A stretch of DNA of 34,208 nt from Nitrososphaerota archaeon (GCA_022573895.1 JACZTB010000017.1:1-34208), one strand, 5' to 3'. Numbered from the stretch's first letter, positions 1 through 7,330 are shown. Program-made: numbers and translations. The notes: generated by a model from the sequence alone, not told the origin.

Positions 1-392
1 AATACATGAATATTTTATCAAATGAAAGATGGAGAATTACAGAAAGTGAAACTTGTGTTATGGTAAATGGTGAAGACATAGTACCAGAGACAATGACTGG
101 AACTATTTCATCATTAATTGCAGGATCGCCAAAAAATGCTGGAAAAATTGTAATTTTGAGAACCAAGGGAGAAGAAAACACAATAAAGTTTTCATCAAGA
201 AAATCCTTTAGTTGTAAATCTGACATCAATCTTAGTGAACTAATGAGAATAGGTGCTGAGAAATTTGATGGTGTTGGAGGTGGTCATGCAGCAGCTGCAG
301 GGGCAAAAATAACTAAAGACAAATTAGATGAATTTCTTAATTATTTAGAAGTAAATGTCGTTAAAGTGTCAAGTGCAGGTAGTTCTCAATAA
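1..392 (+). CDS. DHH/RecJ-like phosphoesterase, C-terminal part (5' end outside window)
   Basis: The reading frame is open from the left edge, so only the end of the protein is present. The first ATG in the window (base 6) is probably internal. The residues GVGGGHAAAAGAKI near the end match the GGGH signature of the DHHA1 domain, which closes RecJ/NrnA-type phosphoesterases acting on single-stranded DNA or short oligonucleotides. The catalytic DHH domain would lie upstream and cannot be checked, so the exact substrate is unknown. The 3' end overlaps the pcc1-like gene by 38 bases, which suggests co-transcription with pcc1 and serS. Confidence 0.7.
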   Translation, partial: YMNILSNERWRITESETCVMVNGEDIVPETMTGTISSLIAGSPKNAGKIVILRTKGEENTIKFSSRKSFSCKSDINLSELMRIGAEKFDGVGGGHAAAAGAKITKDKLDEFLNYLEVNVVKVSSAGSSQ

Positions 393-597
393 CATATCAA
401 AAGAAAAAGCAGAAGCTGTCAAAAATGCGCTCGAACCTGATAATATAAATTTTCCAGAAGGATTGAGTCTTTATGTTGAAAATATTGATAACAAACTAGT
501 TTTTAATTTTGAAAGTAAGGATAACATGAAACAGCTTATTGCAACTATTGATGAAGTGTTGGAGCATATTCAGATTGCATTAAAGGTAATTGAATAA
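355..597 (+). CDS. pcc1: KEOPS complex subunit Pcc1
   Basis: An 80-residue protein with the small alpha/beta fold pattern of Pcc1/Cgi121-type KEOPS subunits: an N-terminal strand, a helix (KEKAEAVKNALEPDN), two strands and a final helix with a DNMKQLIATIDEVLEHI pattern. Pcc1 is the dimerising subunit of the complex that, with Kae1 and Bud32, makes the t6A base of ANN-decoding tRNAs. Both of those partners are encoded elsewhere in this window. The start at 355 lies inside the preceding gene; a GTG at 367 is an alternative. The stop codon shares one base with the serS start (TAATG), so translation may be coupled. Confidence 0.65.
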   Translation: MSLKCQVQVVLNNISKEKAEAVKNALEPDNINFPEGLSLYVENIDNKLVFNFESKDNMKQLIATIDEVLEHIQIALKVIE

Positions 598-1862
598 TGT
601 TAGATCCTAAATTAATCAAAGAAAAACCACAGATTATTCGAGACATGCTCAAAGTAAGGTCTGTAGATTTTGATTTAGATGCATTAATAGAATTTGATCA
701 AAAAAGGCGTGAATTTATAATTAAAACCGATGAATTAAGAAAAAAGAAAAATCAAGTAGCCTTGGAGATTTCGCAAAAAAAGAAGGCTGGGGAAGATGCA
801 TCATCAATTTTGGCAGATATGAAAAATGTCTCAGATAAACTTGCAAAATTGGAATCAGAACAAGAAACTATTGAAAATAAGTATTCTAGATTGGCATTGA
901 CAATTCCAAATTTGGTTCACGAATCAGTTCCAATTGGAATAGATGAAAATACTAACAAAGAAATAAGAAGGTGGGGAAACATTCCAAATTTTGATTTTAA
1001 AATAAATGATCATATTGATATCTCTGAAAATTTAGATTTGGTAGACTTTGAAAGGGCTGCAAAGGTTGCAGGAGCCAGATTCTATTATCTAAAAAATGAT
1101 CTAGTAAGATTGAATCAATCACTAATTCATTATGCATTAGATTTTCTTGCAAAAAAAGAATATTCTCTTGTTCAACCACCATACATGATTAATCGAGAAT
1201 CAATGGAGGGAGCAGTGATTGCTGAGGACTTTGAAGATGTCATCTACAAGATTGAAGAAGAAGATCTATACATGATTGGGACATCTGAACATGCTATAGC
1301 AGCGATGCACTCAAAAGAAATCATTGATGGGAAAGATCTACCTTTAAGATATGCCGGTATTAGTCCATGTTTTAGAAAAGAGGCAGGTGCTCATGGAAGA
1401 GATCAAAAAGGAATTTTCAGAGTACATCAATTTGATAAAATTGAGCAGTTTGTTTTTTCAAGACCAGAAGATTCTTGGAATGAGCATGAAAAAATGTTAT
1501 CGGTTGCCGAAGAATTTTATCAGAAATTGGAAATTCCACACAAAGTAATCCTACTTTCATCGGGAGACATGGGAAAAGTTTCAGCAAAGACTTATGATAT
1601 TGAAGCATGGATGGCAGGACAAAATGCCTACAGAGAAATTGTTTCTTGTTCAAATTGCTTAGACTATCAAGCAAGAAGATTGAAGATAAGGTTTAGAGAT
1701 AAGACAAATGAAGATACACAATACGTGCACACGCTTAATAGCACTCTAATTGCCACAACTAGAGTTTTGGTATCCATAATGGAAAATTTTCAAACAAAAG
1801 ACGGGCACATTAGAATTCCTCAGATTTTACAGAGTTACATGGGAAATCAGAAAGAGATCTAG
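597..1862 (+). CDS. serS: Seryl-tRNA synthetase
   Basis: A 421-residue class II aminoacyl-tRNA synthetase of the common (bacterial/eukaryotic) type, not the rare methanogen type. Residues about 30-110 are rich in K, E, L and Q and form the antiparallel coiled-coil arm that grips the long variable arm of tRNA-Ser. Class II motif 2 is clear around residues 258-276 (PCFRKEAGAHGRDQKGIFRV), and motif 3 around 380-398 includes TTRVLVSIMENF. The length is normal for the family. It charges tRNA-Ser with serine in the cytoplasm. It is the third gene of a tightly overlapping run after the DHH protein and pcc1. Confidence 0.95.
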   Translation: MLDPKLIKEKPQIIRDMLKVRSVDFDLDALIEFDQKRREFIIKTDELRKKKNQVALEISQKKKAGEDASSILADMKNVSDKLAKLESEQETIENKYSRLALTIPNLVHESVPIGIDENTNKEIRRWGNIPNFDFKINDHIDISENLDLVDFERAAKVAGARFYYLKNDLVRLNQSLIHYALDFLAKKEYSLVQPPYMINRESMEGAVIAEDFEDVIYKIEEEDLYMIGTSEHAIAAMHSKEIIDGKDLPLRYAGISPCFRKEAGAHGRDQKGIFRVHQFDKIEQFVFSRPEDSWNEHEKMLSVAEEFYQKLEIPHKVILLSSGDMGKVSAKTYDIEAWMAGQNAYREIVSCSNCLDYQARRLKIRFRDKTNEDTQYVHTLNSTLIATTRVLVSIMENFQTKDGHIRIPQILQSYMGNQKEI

Positions 1863-1872
1863 TAACATACCC

Positions 1873-1880
1873 TTATATTT
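1873..1880 (+). promoter_or_regulatory. TATA box of the S3Ae gene
   Basis: TTATATTT is centred about 26 bases before the TTG at 1903. This is the spacing expected for a leaderless archaeal transcript and it supports that non-ATG start. Confidence 0.5.
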
Positions 1881-1902
1881 TGGATTTAAAGGTCGTTAAT
1901 AA

Positions 1903-2514
1903 TTGGCACGAAGAAAAGGTAGAACAAAAGACAAGTGGAGAGAAAAACGCTGGATTACAGTTAATGCACCAGAATCATTTAATGTTGTCCCAATTGCTTA
2001 TGTTCCAATAACAAATGATGAAAATGCAATAGGTAGGGTTTTAGAAGTAACACTATATGACATTCTAAAAGGAGATCCTTCACAACACCAATTCAAAATG
2101 TATTTTCAGATTGATAAGGTTAATGGTGATAAAGCATCAACAATTTTTAAGAGATTTGAATATTCAAAAGAATTTTTGCGGAGTTTAGTTAGACGCGGTT
2201 CATCAAAAATTAATTTTATTATTGATATCAAAACAAAAGATGGATATGTATTTAGAATCAAAGTAATTGCTCTAACCCATAGAAAACTAAACACATCTAG
2301 AAAACATGCTCTTAGATTAATTGCAAGAGACATAATTAACAAAACAGTTCCAGATATGACAGTTGATCAATTTGTCCAAGCCACGTGTTATAGTAAGATT
2401 AATTCAGACATTATGGCAGCATTCAAGAAAGTTATTAGAGTAAGACATGTAGGTCTTGAGAAAGTAAAACTCATTAGAACTGCAGACAAAGAAACAATAT
2501 TACTTGAAGCATAA
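1903..2514 (+). CDS. rps3ae: Ribosomal protein S3Ae (eS1)
   Basis: A 203-residue basic protein starting with TTG (MARRKGRTKDKWREKRWITV). Its body has the typical eS1 features: the W-x-x-V-x-A-P start, a central RRGSSKINFIIDIKTKDGY stretch, and the SRKHALRLIARDII helix. S3Ae is a small-subunit ribosomal protein shared by archaea and eukaryotes and located on the platform near the mRNA exit. The length agrees with the family. A TATA box 26 bases upstream of the TTG, with no room for a ribosome-binding site, suggests leaderless translation and independent transcription from serS. Confidence 0.9.
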   Translation: MARRKGRTKDKWREKRWITVNAPESFNVVPIAYVPITNDENAIGRVLEVTLYDILKGDPSQHQFKMYFQIDKVNGDKASTIFKRFEYSKEFLRSLVRRGSSKINFIIDIKTKDGYVFRIKVIALTHRKLNTSRKHALRLIARDIINKTVPDMTVDQFVQATCYSKINSDIMAAFKKVIRVRHVGLEKVKLIRTADKETILLEA

Positions 2515-2540
2515 ACAACTAGCATTATTCTTTTACGACC

Positions 2541-2969
2541 ATGATTGATAAGATAGAAGTAACAATTGATGTAATTATTCATGCAACTGAAGACATTTCA
2601 AGAATATTCCAATCTTTTGAAGAATTGCTAGATCTAAAAGAAGAAAATTTTACAATTCATGAAACCAAAGGACACTTTGATAATCCAATAATGATATTAA
2701 ATGCAAAAATAGTAAAAAAAGCTGCTCAAAATTTTATGAAAAAACTTTTGAAATTGTTATCTATTGAACAAATCAATGAATTAATTGAAGAGATTGAAGA
2801 AAGAACAATAGATTCTAGATTTCATATGAGATTAGACAAACAAGAACTAATCAAAGGAAGTCTTACTTTTGGAGAAAAAGAAACAATAAAAATAAAAATT
2901 TACACTCCTATTTACAACAAAAAAAATACTGTCGAAACATTCACAGAAATTTTTCAGATTGCTAACTAG
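2541..2969 (+). CDS. DUF54-type RNA-binding protein (predicted exosome-associated)
   Basis: A 142-residue protein that looks like the archaeal COG1325/DUF54 family, small RNA-binding proteins once predicted to associate with the exosome. Visible marks are an N-terminal strand (IEVTIDVIIHATEDISRI), a GHFDNPIMILNAKI turn-strand, and a late SRFHMRLDKQELIKGSLTFG segment, all typical of this family. No catalytic residues are apparent. It follows the S3Ae gene by 26 bases in the same direction. The molecular role is not established, and the assignment is by sequence pattern only. Confidence 0.65.
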   Translation: MIDKIEVTIDVIIHATEDISRIFQSFEELLDLKEENFTIHETKGHFDNPIMILNAKIVKKAAQNFMKKLLKLLSIEQINELIEEIEERTIDSRFHMRLDKQELIKGSLTFGEKETIKIKIYTPIYNKKNTVETFTEIFQIAN

Positions 2970-2970
2970 A

Positions 2971-2978
2971 TTAAATAA
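2971..2978 (+). promoter_or_regulatory. TATA box of the candidate C/D sRNA
   Basis: TTAAATAA starts two bases after the stop of the DUF54 gene. It is centred about 26 bases before the GGG that opens the GC-rich RNA candidate at 3001, the standard archaeal promoter spacing. Confidence 0.45.
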
Positions 2979-3000
2979 GAATAACAAAATTATTTAATTT

Positions 3001-3075
3001 GGGAATGAGGAAATAATAGCCGCTCCAGTCTGAGCGAAAGCCTTGAAGACGCCGCGACGAACCGACCCCATTTTT
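3001..3075 (+). ncRNA. Candidate C/D box guide sRNA
   Basis: A sharply GC-rich island (bases 3001-3070) in an AT-rich intergenic gap, with a TATA box 26 bases upstream and a T5 run after it (3071-3075). Box-like elements lie in order: C ATGAGGA (3005-3011), D' CTGA (3030-3033), C' TTGAAGA (3043-3049) and D CCGA (3062-3065). The C'-to-D spacer is exactly 12 nt, as in archaeal sRNAs, and a GGG/CCC terminal stem closes the RNA. The boxes deviate from consensus in a compensated way. The usual U-U pair of the kink-turn becomes G-C in C/D and A-U in C'/D'. The C-to-D' spacer (18 nt) is longer than usual. The targets are unknown. Confidence 0.5.
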
Positions 3076-3128
3076 GAATTGCTCATGAAATTTTATTTTA
3101 AGAATTCCTTACATCTATCATGCTATTA

Positions 3129-3137
3129 TTTTAAATA
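3129..3137 (+). promoter_or_regulatory. TATA box of the geranylgeranyl reductase gene
   Basis: TTTTAAATA lies about 27 bases before the GTG at 3160, consistent with a leaderless transcript starting near the start codon. Confidence 0.45.
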
Positions 3138-3159
3138 CGGATAGACAAACCTCATTATC

Positions 3160-4617
3160 GTGACAGATTATGATGTTATAATTGCAGGTGGAGGTCTTGC
3201 AGGTACAATTACAGCGCAGTCTATTTCTTATTATTCAAATCAAAACCTAAAGATTTTGGTTGTTGATAGAAATTCAGAATTTTTTCCAGGTAGAAAATCA
3301 TTAGCTGGTTGGGTATGTGGCGATGCATGTTCCAAAGAGGCAGTTGATTTCATGTCAAATAGAATTAAAGTTAAATGGACCAGACCAGAAATTGAGCATG
3401 ATGTAAAAGGTGTAATGGCGTATTCTCCAGACAAAGAAACATCAATTCCGTTTGATGGAGAGGGTTACATGTTAAATCGTCAAAAGCTTCCTGAAATTCA
3501 AAATGAAAGGTGTAAGAAAATGGGAATTGAGTTTGAGTATGAGATTAACCTTACTTGCCTAATTTACGATGGTCAACAAGTAATAGGGATTCAAGGAATA
3601 GATAATAAAACAAAACAGCCCTTTAAGAAAACATCGAAAATTGTAATTGATGCGCTAGGAGTTACATCTACGCTTAGAAATGGACTTGAAAACTCAACAA
3701 AAGTAGAAAAAAGAATCGACAGACGAGATTTGGAATCTACAGGGAGATACATCATGTATTTTGATCAAGGACAAAAAGATCTTACAGAATTTGATCCTGA
3801 TTATTGTATAATTCATTTAGATCAAGATATTGCACCTGGGGGATATGGATGGGTGTTTCCTAAAGCAGATAACAAAGTTAACATTGGTTTAGGAATTGAA
3901 AAATCATTTTTAGATAAAAGAAACAAGAGATTAGGTAAGAAAGATAATGTGGAATCATTAATGAAAGAATATCTTAAAAGAAACAAAGCAATCAAAAATC
4001 CAAGATTATCAGAAGATCCTGAAGACATCAACAATAATTCTGGAATTTTCCAAGTTTCAGTTAGAAGGCAAAATGATTGCATGACATCTGGCGGATACAT
4101 GTTAGTTGGAGATTCTGCATGGATGCCCAAAGCAATTGATGCAGGCGGAATAGGACCAGCATTAATTGCAGGGGCAATTATTGGAAATAATATATCTCAA
4201 GCAATAGAAGCAAATGATGTTTCAGAAACAAGTCTTTGGCAATACAATATTGACTTTATCAAAGAATATGGATACAAAACTGCAGGTCTTGAACTTTTTA
4301 GAGGATTAATACAACAAATGACTAATGAGCAAATTAGTTATGGAATGAAACACTTTTTGGGAAATATGGATGTTGAATCAATTAGCAAGGGTGAACATCC
4401 AGACTTTTCAGGATTAGGAAGGATTGGAATGATGATCAGAGGTGTGATGAATAAGACAGTTGCAAAAGCACTAAGATACACATCAGAACAAAACCAATGG
4501 TTAGTTGAACATTACAACAATTATCCAAAAGATCCTTCTGATTTTGATGAATGGAAAAAGACATTACATAAAAGACTTGATGAAGCATTTACAAAAGTCG
4601 AAGCATTTGGTACATGA
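3160..4617 (+). CDS. Geranylgeranyl reductase family flavoprotein
   Basis: A 485-residue FAD-dependent oxidoreductase starting with GTG. The dinucleotide-binding motif IAGGGLAG is at residues 8-15, followed by the acidic end of strand 2 (LVVDRN). The family segment GGYGWVFPKADNKVNIGLG and the second FAD motif around GGYMLVGDSAWMPKAIDAGGIGPAL are both present. This family saturates isoprenoid chains, typically archaeal membrane lipids (digeranylgeranylglycerophospholipid reductase). Thaumarchaeota carry several paralogues, so the exact substrate is uncertain. The last codons (KVEAFGT) reappear 3.5 kb downstream, suggesting that the gene's 3' end served as an integration target. Confidence 0.8.
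   Translation: MTDYDVIIAGGGLAGTITAQSISYYSNQNLKILVVDRNSEFFPGRKSLAGWVCGDACSKEAVDFMSNRIKVKWTRPEIEHDVKGVMAYSPDKETSIPFDGEGYMLNRQKLPEIQNERCKKMGIEFEYEINLTCLIYDGQQVIGIQGIDNKTKQPFKKTSKIVIDALGVTSTLRNGLENSTKVEKRIDRRDLESTGRYIMYFDQGQKDLTEFDPDYCIIHLDQDIAPGGYGWVFPKADNKVNIGLGIEKSFLDKRNKRLGKKDNVESLMKEYLKRNKAIKNPRLSEDPEDINNNSGIFQVSVRRQNDCMTSGGYMLVGDSAWMPKAIDAGGIGPALIAGAIIGNNISQAIEANDVSETSLWQYNIDFIKEYGYKTAGLELFRGLIQQMTNEQISYGMKHFLGNMDVESISKGEHPDFSGLGRIGMMIRGVMNKTVAKALRYTSEQNQWLVEHYNNYPKDPSDFDEWKKTLHKRLDEAFTKVEAFGT
4592..4610 (+). repeat. Left copy of a 19-bp direct repeat (putative att site) in the reductase 3' end
   Basis: CAAAAGTCGAAGCATTTGG is the last coding stretch of the reductase gene. The same 19 bases recur exactly at 8050-8068, beside a truncated tyrosine recombinase. 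Recombinases often integrate at gene 3' ends and leave such direct repeats. Confidence 0.55.
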
Positions 4618-4686
4618 TTGATACAACGATTCACTTTTGAAATTAAAGAAATCTTTGAAAATTACTAATTAAATCAAATTCTAGGC
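4604..4686. repeat. Imperfect direct repeat, copy 1 (reductase 3' flank)
   Basis: These 83 bases, from the end of the reductase gene into its flank, match 5997-6080 with about nine differences. In the second copy the repeat runs into the C-terminal codons of the 96-residue exported protein. Here the corresponding bases read on the minus strand as a degraded version of the same tail (PRI-stop against PKI-stop). The rest of the gap (4687-4828) shows nothing further. Confidence 0.6.
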
Positions 4687-4828
4687 TCAAATCTACGGGG
4701 ATTCACCTACCAAATTGGGGATAAAAATGAATGCAGTTAATGAATCTAAGGGACCAGATACGTTATTTTTTTACATTTGATACAAACTATTAACAAAATT
4801 TCTTATTTGATTAGAATCTAAATAGACT

Positions 4829-5734
4829 ATGAAAATTTTCATTCCAATTGCTATCATAATTTTTGGTTTAATGATTGGTATCACTTCCACCTCTGCTGAA
4901 GAAATGTCAGATGCCACTACTAATCTCCTTAACTATGATATTCAATCTGGTGAGCTAGCTATAATGTGGTTGGGAAATCATCAAAAGGGCTCATTGGAAG
5001 GGTATGCTTCAGCAGGCTTTCTTTTAAGAACCAGCAACTATGCTATCGCAATAGATCCATCAAGCTTACTCATAGACGATATCGATTCGTTGGATAGACT
5101 AGATGCAATTTTCATAACTCATGATCATGGAGATCACTTTGATCCTGAAACCACCATAGCAATGCAAACTAAAACTAGTTCCTTTATCATTGCAGATCCA
5201 ACTTCAGCACTTATGTTAATTGATAAAATACCTAAAGACAAGCTCGTCCAAATCGAACCAAATGAGCAAAAAACTATCTCTGGAATTACTGTTGATGCAT
5301 TTGCAGCTGAACATTCAACTAAAACTCCATTGATCTATGTAATAGAGTTTGATGGATTTAGAATATTTCATGGTTCTGATTCTGGATTTGTGGATGATTT
5401 AAAGAACATTGAACCAAGAGTTCATGTAGCAATAGTTCCAACTGGAAGCCCTTCCCCAACTGCATCCCCGCAAGATGCATTTGAAATGACAAAAGCAACA
5501 AATCCCTATGTTGTTATTCCAATGCATGGTAATCCTCAACAGATGCAAGAATTTTCTAATCTAGTAGAAGATTCTGGTTTGGAAACAATAGTTACAATTC
5601 CTTCACCCTTGGAGATAATAATTCCATATGAGGTTGTGCCAGAGTTTGGTTTACTTTCAGTTGTTGTGTTAAGTTCTGGAATAGGAATGGTAATTTACCT
5701 TTTAAGAAGCAAAAATATTGTTAATATGATTTGA
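4829..5734 (+). CDS. Exported metallo-beta-lactamase-fold hydrolase with PEFG-CTERM anchor
   Basis: A 301-residue protein. Residues 1-23 form a signal peptide ending at TSA-EE. The mature part is a UlaG/UPF0173-like metallo-beta-lactamase fold: the metal motif THDHGDHFDP is at residues 97-106 (H98, H100, D102, H103), further ligands probably lie in AAEHSTKTP and HGSDSGF, and a late VIPMHGNP supplies another histidine. The C-terminus has PEFG at residues 271-274, a hydrophobic helix, and a basic LLRSKN end. This is the thaumarchaeal PEFG-CTERM sorting signal thought to be processed by an archaeosortase. It is therefore predicted to be a cell-surface hydrolase of unknown substrate. It lies within the putative integrated segment. 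Confidence 0.75.
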   Translation: MKIFIPIAIIIFGLMIGITSTSAEEMSDATTNLLNYDIQSGELAIMWLGNHQKGSLEGYASAGFLLRTSNYAIAIDPSSLLIDDIDSLDRLDAIFITHDHGDHFDPETTIAMQTKTSSFIIADPTSALMLIDKIPKDKLVQIEPNEQKTISGITVDAFAAEHSTKTPLIYVIEFDGFRIFHGSDSGFVDDLKNIEPRVHVAIVPTGSPSPTASPQDAFEMTKATNPYVVIPMHGNPQQMQEFSNLVEDSGLETIVTIPSPLEIIIPYEVVPEFGLLSVVVLSSGIGMVIYLLRSKNIVNMI

Positions 5735-5970
5735 AACTAAACCTACAAGGAAAGAAATTAACTATCATTGTAATACTAATTTTTAGTACAGCAATTTTTC
5801 TCGTTTTTGTAATTAATTGGTTTGATGAGAATGTTGCAAACCCTAGAATTTGGAAAGATTGGACATGTGAAGAAATGAAAAAATTTGCAATTGAGTTTAA
5901 AGATGAGCAATTTACTAATTTTCAGCGAGCTAAATTTCATGAGGCTCTGAGCTTCTGTATGGGTACATAG
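5731..5970 (+). CDS. Small single-span membrane protein, unknown function
   Basis: A 79-residue product starting with TTG, overlapping the stop of the hydrolase gene by four bases. A basic N-terminus (KLNLQGKK) leads into a hydrophobic helix at about residues 10-27. An outward-facing tail follows with WKDWTCEEMKKFAIEF and a second cysteine near the end (ALSFCMGT). The two cysteines could form a disulphide outside the cell. I recognise no named family. The tight overlap suggests co-translation with the surface hydrolase and perhaps a shared location at the membrane. A different, later start cannot be excluded. Confidence 0.5.
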   Translation: MKLNLQGKKLTIIVILIFSTAIFLVFVINWFDENVANPRIWKDWTCEEMKKFAIEFKDEQFTNFQRAKFHEALSFCMGT

Positions 5971-5996
5971 TAGTATCAAGTTTCAAAATATAGAAA

Positions 5997-6080
5997 CATT
6001 TGGCACATGATTGATACAAAAACTTACTTTTGAAATTAGAGAAATCTTTGAAAAATTACTGATTAAATCAAATTTTAGGC
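5997..6080. repeat. Imperfect direct repeat, copy 2
   Basis: These 84 bases match 4604-4686 with about nine differences, including one indel. The copy begins with CATTTGG, the last bases of the reductase att-like repeat, and ends inside the C-terminal codons of the 96-residue exported protein. The two copies flank the surface hydrolase and its small partner, suggesting that 4687-5996 arrived by a duplication-forming insertion. Confidence 0.6.
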
Positions 6081-6358
6081 ATGAATCCACCTGATTCATT
6101 TAATTCTGCTAGTTTTGGATTTCCACCTTCAGGTTTGGTTGCTTTTGATTCAAGATATTCTTCCCAAGTAGGATAGTCTGGAAGTGTGCCTGTCCAATAT
6201 TTCTCTAGACAATCTGGCAAGTTTACGAATCCTGATGGTCTTGGAAGTTTCATCCAAGATGGAGGATACATGCAATCATACATTTGTGCATAAACAAATG
6301 CAAAACTTCCAGAGATTACAATTCCAACTATTATTGCTACAATTATTTTAGTTTTCAT
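6068..6358 (-). CDS. Small exported protein, unknown function
   Basis: A 96-residue protein with a clear signal peptide or N-terminal anchor (MKTKIIVAIIVGIVISGSFA, then FVYAQ). The mature part holds MYDCMYPPSWMKLPRPSGF and a second cysteine in NLPDCLEKYW, followed by DYPTWEEYLES. Paired cysteines and many prolines and aromatics suggest a compact extracellular fold held by a disulphide. I recognise no named family; it resembles small secreted proteins seen in marine Thaumarchaeota. A decayed copy of its C-terminus appears at 4665-4700. Confidence 0.6.
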   Translation of the reverse strand: MKTKIIVAIIVGIVISGSFAFVYAQMYDCMYPPSWMKLPRPSGFVNLPDCLEKYWTGTLPDYPTWEEYLESKATKPEGGNPKLAELNESGGFMPKI

Positions 6359-6381
6359 TTTCTTTTTCTCCGAATGTTTTC

Positions 6382-6552
6382 TTATTTACTACCAACACCA
6401 CAACGAGGACAGCCTCTTAGTTTTTTGTTATATTTACCACTACAAATCCCACAAATCACAGTATTATCAATATGATTTTTCTGGATATATGGAATGACCA
6501 GTTTGATGATTATTGCTATAACAATTGGGATAACTATTAGATACCACACCAT
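6382..6552 (-). CDS. Small membrane-anchored zinc-ribbon protein
   Basis: A 56-residue open frame read on the minus strand starts with ATG at 6552. Residues 1-22 are strongly hydrophobic (VWYLIVIPIVIAIIIKLVI), forming one transmembrane helix. The rest is a minimal zinc ribbon with two knuckles, CGIC at residues 34-37 and CPRC at 48-51, ending GVGSK. It stops 23 bases before the start of the 96-residue exported protein on the same strand, so the two may be co-transcribed. The role is unknown; a membrane-tethered metal-binding or protein-interaction module is a reasonable guess. Four correctly spaced cysteines make chance unlikely. Confidence 0.6.
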   Translation of the reverse strand: MVWYLIVIPIVIAIIIKLVIPYIQKNHIDNTVICGICSGKYNKKLRGCPRCGVGSK

Positions 6553-6693
6553 GAGTCATTGAAATTAAATAATGTGGAGTTCATAAAGGAATCTACTAAA
6601 TGATTTTAATCCTCAGACTCGATTGCTGAATATCAATTTCAGTTTTAAAATTTTCTTGCTAAACCTAAAATTGAGGAATTGGTTAGATAAATT

Positions 6694-7110
6694 ATGACTC
6701 AAACGACAATTAGTACTGAAGTTGCAAAATTAATTCAAGGAAAAAACTTTGCCTCTTTTGCAACCTTGATGAATGATGGTTCTCCTCATGTTGCTCCAAC
6801 GTGGGTTGATCTGGATGGAAATACCATTTTGATAAACACCGCAAGAGGAAGGGTGAAAGAAAAAAATATCAGACGAGATAATCGGGTAGCACTTTCAATT
6901 TATGACCAAGAAAATCCTTACAACATGGTATCAATACGAGGAAAAGTAATAGACATTACGGAAGAAGGTGCAGATGAGCATATTGACAAACTAGCCAAGA
7001 AATATTTTGGTGTGGAAAAATACCCCTTTCGTTCTCCAGATGAACAGAGAATAATATTGAAAATCCAACCAGAAAAAATACATCATCAACAACCACCTCC
7101 ACAAAAATGA
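6694..7110 (+). CDS. PPOX-class (pyridoxamine 5'-phosphate oxidase-like) F420/FMN-dependent protein
   Basis: A 138-residue split-barrel flavoprotein. The pattern FASFATLMNDGSPHVAPTWVDLDGN followed by INTARGRVKEKNIRRDNRVALSIYD is typical of the PPOX class, particularly the F420-dependent group common in archaea and actinobacteria. Such enzymes reduce or oxidise small molecules using F420 or flavin; the substrate cannot be told. The tail HHQQPPPQK is disordered and histidine-rich, which is unusual for the family. A stem-loop and T-runs follow directly, so the gene is probably a single transcription unit. It lies within the putative integrated segment. Confidence 0.75.
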   Translation: MTQTTISTEVAKLIQGKNFASFATLMNDGSPHVAPTWVDLDGNTILINTARGRVKEKNIRRDNRVALSIYDQENPYNMVSIRGKVIDITEEGADEHIDKLAKKYFGVEKYPFRSPDEQRIILKIQPEKIHHQQPPPQK

Positions 7111-7132
7111 GAAAAAAATAAAAAACAAAAAG

Positions 7133-7171
7133 AAAACTAAATTTTTTTAATTTAGTTTTTATTTTTTTTAA
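7133..7171 (+). terminator. Stem-loop terminator after the PPOX gene
   Basis: Perfect 11-bp arms AAAACTAAATT (7133-7143) and AATTTAGTTTT (7149-7159) enclose a T5 loop and are followed by a long T-run. It begins 22 bases after the PPOX stop codon. Confidence 0.65.
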
Positions 7172-7216
7172 TTCTTATCCTTCTCTCATCATCAAGAATA
7201 GGAAATATGTTCTTTA

Positions 7217-7330
7217 ATGAGGGTAATCATGTTAAATACGCTTTTAGTTCTAATTCCAACATTTTTGGTACCTCTTTTTTTAATTGCTCACATGTTTACT
7301 ATAGTACATCTTCAAAAAAACAAATTATAA
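7217..7330 (+). CDS. Possible 37-residue single-span membrane peptide
   Basis: An open frame of 37 codons (a start at 7229 would give 33) encodes a nearly continuous hydrophobic helix: LLVLIPTFLVPLFLIAHMF, then TIVHLQKNKL. It fits the many tiny membrane proteins of Thaumarchaeota but has no recognisable motif. Its only support is the hydrophobic composition, the two in-frame ATGs and its place in a gap otherwise free of genes. Confidence 0.35.
   Translation: MRVIMLNTLLVLIPTFLVPLFLIAHMFTIVHLQKNKL

Noticed and set aside
997-1674. Open frames antisense to and out of frame within serS
   Set aside because: They are shadows of a well-supported synthetase gene; their composition is not protein-like.
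3001-3075. SRP RNA, RNase P RNA, 5S rRNA or tRNA as identity of the GC-rich island
   Set aside because: The island is only about 70 bases. It has no cloverleaf, no SRP helix-8 pattern and no RNase P conserved region; GAGGAAATAATAG is not the P4 consensus.
4687-4828. A gene in the gap before the PEFG-CTERM hydrolase
   Set aside because: Only the decayed tail of the 96-residue protein is visible; no open frame with a plausible start was found.
6284-6475. Plus-strand open frame of 63 codons
   Set aside because: It is antisense to the exported protein and the zinc-ribbon gene, both of which have convincing features.
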